This document shows positions 62,497 to 64,000 of a stretch of DNA of 64,000 bases, piece after piece; position 1 is the first letter of the stretch; the number at the start of each line of letters is the position of its first letter. The DNA is from Fusibacter bizertensis (GTDB lineage Bacteria; Bacillota; Clostridia; Peptostreptococcales; Acidaminobacteraceae), in contig NZ_JARYZI010000009.1 of assembly GCF_029914245.1 (NCBI RefSeq), positions 1 to 64,000 on the forward strand. The letters are read 5' to 3'. The notes below the pieces were generated by a model that ran no database searches, was not told where the DNA came from, and was given only the letters and a program-made list of their open reading frames with translations. A program made the position numbers and the translations under genes.

Positions 62497-64000
62497 CTAT
62501 TCAATAGAGGCTAAAACAAATCTTCCTAAAACTACTGCAACCTCTGATCTTGTTGCATCACTTTTGGGACTAAAACTGTCATTTTCTCGACCAGTGATTA
62601 GATTACTTTCTTGGCAATATATAGCTCCCTCAATCGCCCATGTTGAAATACTTGAACAATCACTGTAGTTTAGAGAAATATTTGACGGTTCATATATGTC
62701 TAGAACTCTAGCGAAGTTTAACATAATTACTGCTAATTCTTCACGGGTAACGTTACGCTCTGGAGCAAATCTGTTATTACCTATACCTGTAACGATTCCA
62801 TTTTTATTTGCCCATGCAACATATTTTCCATAATAGGCATCACTATCTATATCTGAAAAATGACTAATACCTGAAATTGTACCATATGAACTTTCATACA
62901 ATTTACCGATTGCAGTAACAAGCATTGCCCTTGTCATCCCCAATTTAGGACTAAATAAATCTTGACTTGTTCCCGGTAAAAGTTCTCTTTCAGTGATAAA
63001 ATCAATACTTGATTTAGACCAATTAGTTGTATTATCTTTAAAATTTTTGATATTTTCACCAAATAGAATAGAAACATCTTTAGGTGCAATATATTTATAC
63101 GTATTTCCAATTATTGCTGACATACCTACAAAAACCCGCTCTCCATTCTCAAGATAATAAGGAATTGCTGTTTCCTTAACGAAGTTTGCAGCTATTTTGT
63201 GACTGTTATTATCTGTAAATTGATAATTTTCAACAGCGCCTATACTTATTTCATCAATAATAACATCAGCGATCACATAACCATCTTCTGGAATAATCGT
63301 TCCAGATTTTTTATCTATGCTGATATCTATCTTTCCACCTTCGCTTTGAATCACAGTTATTTGAGGTAATACAATTTTATTCTCAACAACTGGATTATTA
63401 TCATTTGCAGAAGCTTGTGAAGTATACGCTATTGCATAAGTAGAAAATTTCTTGGTGGTAAGTTTCAGTATTGTGCCATTGTTAACTAGTTCTAATTTTT
63501 CACCATCTCCGTTTGCGACAGTAGTGATCGTATCAACTGAACTTCCATGAAAACGATAAATTACGTAGTTGTTTTTACCTTTTACTGAATCCTCTAATGG
63601 AATAAGTACTTCTATTAAACTCTGCAGTTCTGATATTACTGCGGATTGTGTAGGAATTTCAACGCCAAGGTTATTCTTTACCGTTTTTAAAATTGATAGA
63701 TCGAGAAAAATACCAACCGTCTTACCATTTGAAGTAGCTGTTGCGATTATATTACTCGCATTGCTTGTTGTATTGTCTTTTTTATCTGCGACTAGCCTAA
63801 TTTCAACTGATCCACCACTAGTAACGATATCATTATCAAGGGAAGTAATTCCTTTAACTTTGTCTGCAGTAACTGGTGCGGCAAATTGATCATCTAACCC
63901 CCCCACAACAATTGAAGGGGTATTCGTCTTTACTTCAACGATACTGTTTGTTTTACTTGATGAAAGCTCTATTGTTCCTAAATCATAGTTCGCATTACTT
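62497..64000 (-). CDS. SLH-domain surface protein, 5' end beyond the window
   Basis: The frame is open to the right edge, so at least 500 C-terminal residues are visible and the start is missing. Three SLH repeats end the protein (about the last 170 residues): TRAMLVTAIGKL, then YVAWANKNGIVTGIGNNRFAPERNVTREELAVIMLNFAR, then ATRSEVAVVLGRF. These anchor proteins to pyruvylated cell-wall polymers. The upstream part is rich in beta strands, Thr, Ser and Val and resembles adhesin or cell-wall-binding regions, with no catalytic motif seen. It ends at a strong terminator. Confidence 0.85.
   Translation of the reverse strand, partial: SNANYDLGTIELSSSKTNSIVEVKTNTPSIVVGGLDDQFAAPVTADKVKGITSLDNDIVTSGGSVEIRLVADKKDNTTSNASNIIATATSNGKTVGIFLDLSILKTVKNNLGVEIPTQSAVISELQSLIEVLIPLEDSVKGKNNYVIYRFHGSSVDTITTVANGDGEKLELVNNGTILKLTTKKFSTYAIAYTSQASANDNNPVVENKIVLPQITVIQSEGGKIDISIDKKSGTIIPEDGYVIADVIIDEISIGAVENYQFTDNNSHKIAANFVKETAIPYYLENGERVFVGMSAIIGNTYKYIAPKDVSILFGENIKNFKDNTTNWSKSSIDFITERELLPGTSQDLFSPKLGMTRAMLVTAIGKLYESSYGTISGISHFSDIDSDAYYGKYVAWANKNGIVTGIGNNRFAPERNVTREELAVIMLNFARVLDIYEPSNISLNYSDCSSISTWAIEGAIYCQESNLITGRENDSFSPKSDATRSEVAVVLGRFVLASIE

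Overview
The window reads as chromosomal DNA of a low-GC, Gram-positive anaerobe, most likely a member of the Clostridia (Bacillota). Evidence for this: strong AGGAGG-type ribosome binding sites, a T-box leader on the branched-chain amino acid operon, a SAM-I (S-box) riboswitch on the methionine operon, a flavodiiron protein and a bacterial ferredoxin, an S-layer-homology (SLH) surface protein, and the clostridial-looking DUF6323/DUF6179 pair. Almost every gene lies on the minus strand; the exceptions are the HXXEE/TetR pair, one insertion sequence and the DUF6323/DUF6179 pair.

0-9.5 kb: HchA-type deglycase and glycosylasparaginase downstream of a HipB/HipA toxin-antitoxin pair; a decayed IS4-like transposase; a VanZ-RDD membrane protein, a lipoprotein endoglucanase and a Crp/Fnr regulator in one run, followed by an MDR oxidoreductase whose promoter carries an FNR-type palindrome exactly 41.5 bp upstream of the predicted start, inside the regulator's own terminator; then a kinase-like protein. 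9.5-16.3 kb: a questin-oxidase-like/Old Yellow Enzyme fusion, a DUF4386 protein, a second MDR oxidoreductase and a MalT-type LuxR regulator. 16.3-23.4 kb: GFA protein, serine hydrolase, small membrane protein, CPBP protease, alpha/beta hydrolase and a winged-helix repressor with tandem operators; divergently HXXEE and TetR genes; then VOC and SRPBCC genes. 23.4-30 kb: IS21 istA relic, small membrane protein, an ABC exporter with FtsX-like permeases, a lipoprotein, and an IS6/IS240-like element with a broken transposase.

30-35 kb: a small accessory segment (Fic protein, SLH relic, C39-like protein, AraC regulator) bounded by a 26-bp direct repeat. One copy lies in the 3' end of the intact 23S rRNA methyltransferase gene, the other in a detached 3' end of the same kind of gene that still has its terminator. 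This looks like attL/attR of a decayed integrative element. 35-40.5 kb: Crp/Fnr regulator, ferredoxin, YgiD dioxygenase, an ECF sigma factor operon with a 42-residue protein and a 400-residue repeat-containing protein of unknown function, and a TetR/flavodoxin pair with paired operators in its promoter.

40.5-54 kb is core metabolism: SAM-riboswitch-controlled metY-metA, DEAD-box helicase, diguanylate cyclase overlapping polyphosphate kinase 2, the T-box-controlled operon ilvN-ilvC-ilvD-ilvB-ilvA, and a flavodiiron protein. 54-64 kb holds an EamA transporter, a PucR regulator divergent from the DUF6323/DUF6179 pair, a MarR/nitroreductase pair, an esterase and pentapeptide protein, a Cys-rich protein and peptide deformylase, and an SLH protein that runs off the right edge. 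I saw no rRNA, tRNA or CRISPR array. The best candidates for undescribed biology are the ECF/42-residue/400-residue operon, the rlmD 3'-end island, the Crp operator-terminator overlap and the DUF6323/DUF6179 locus.
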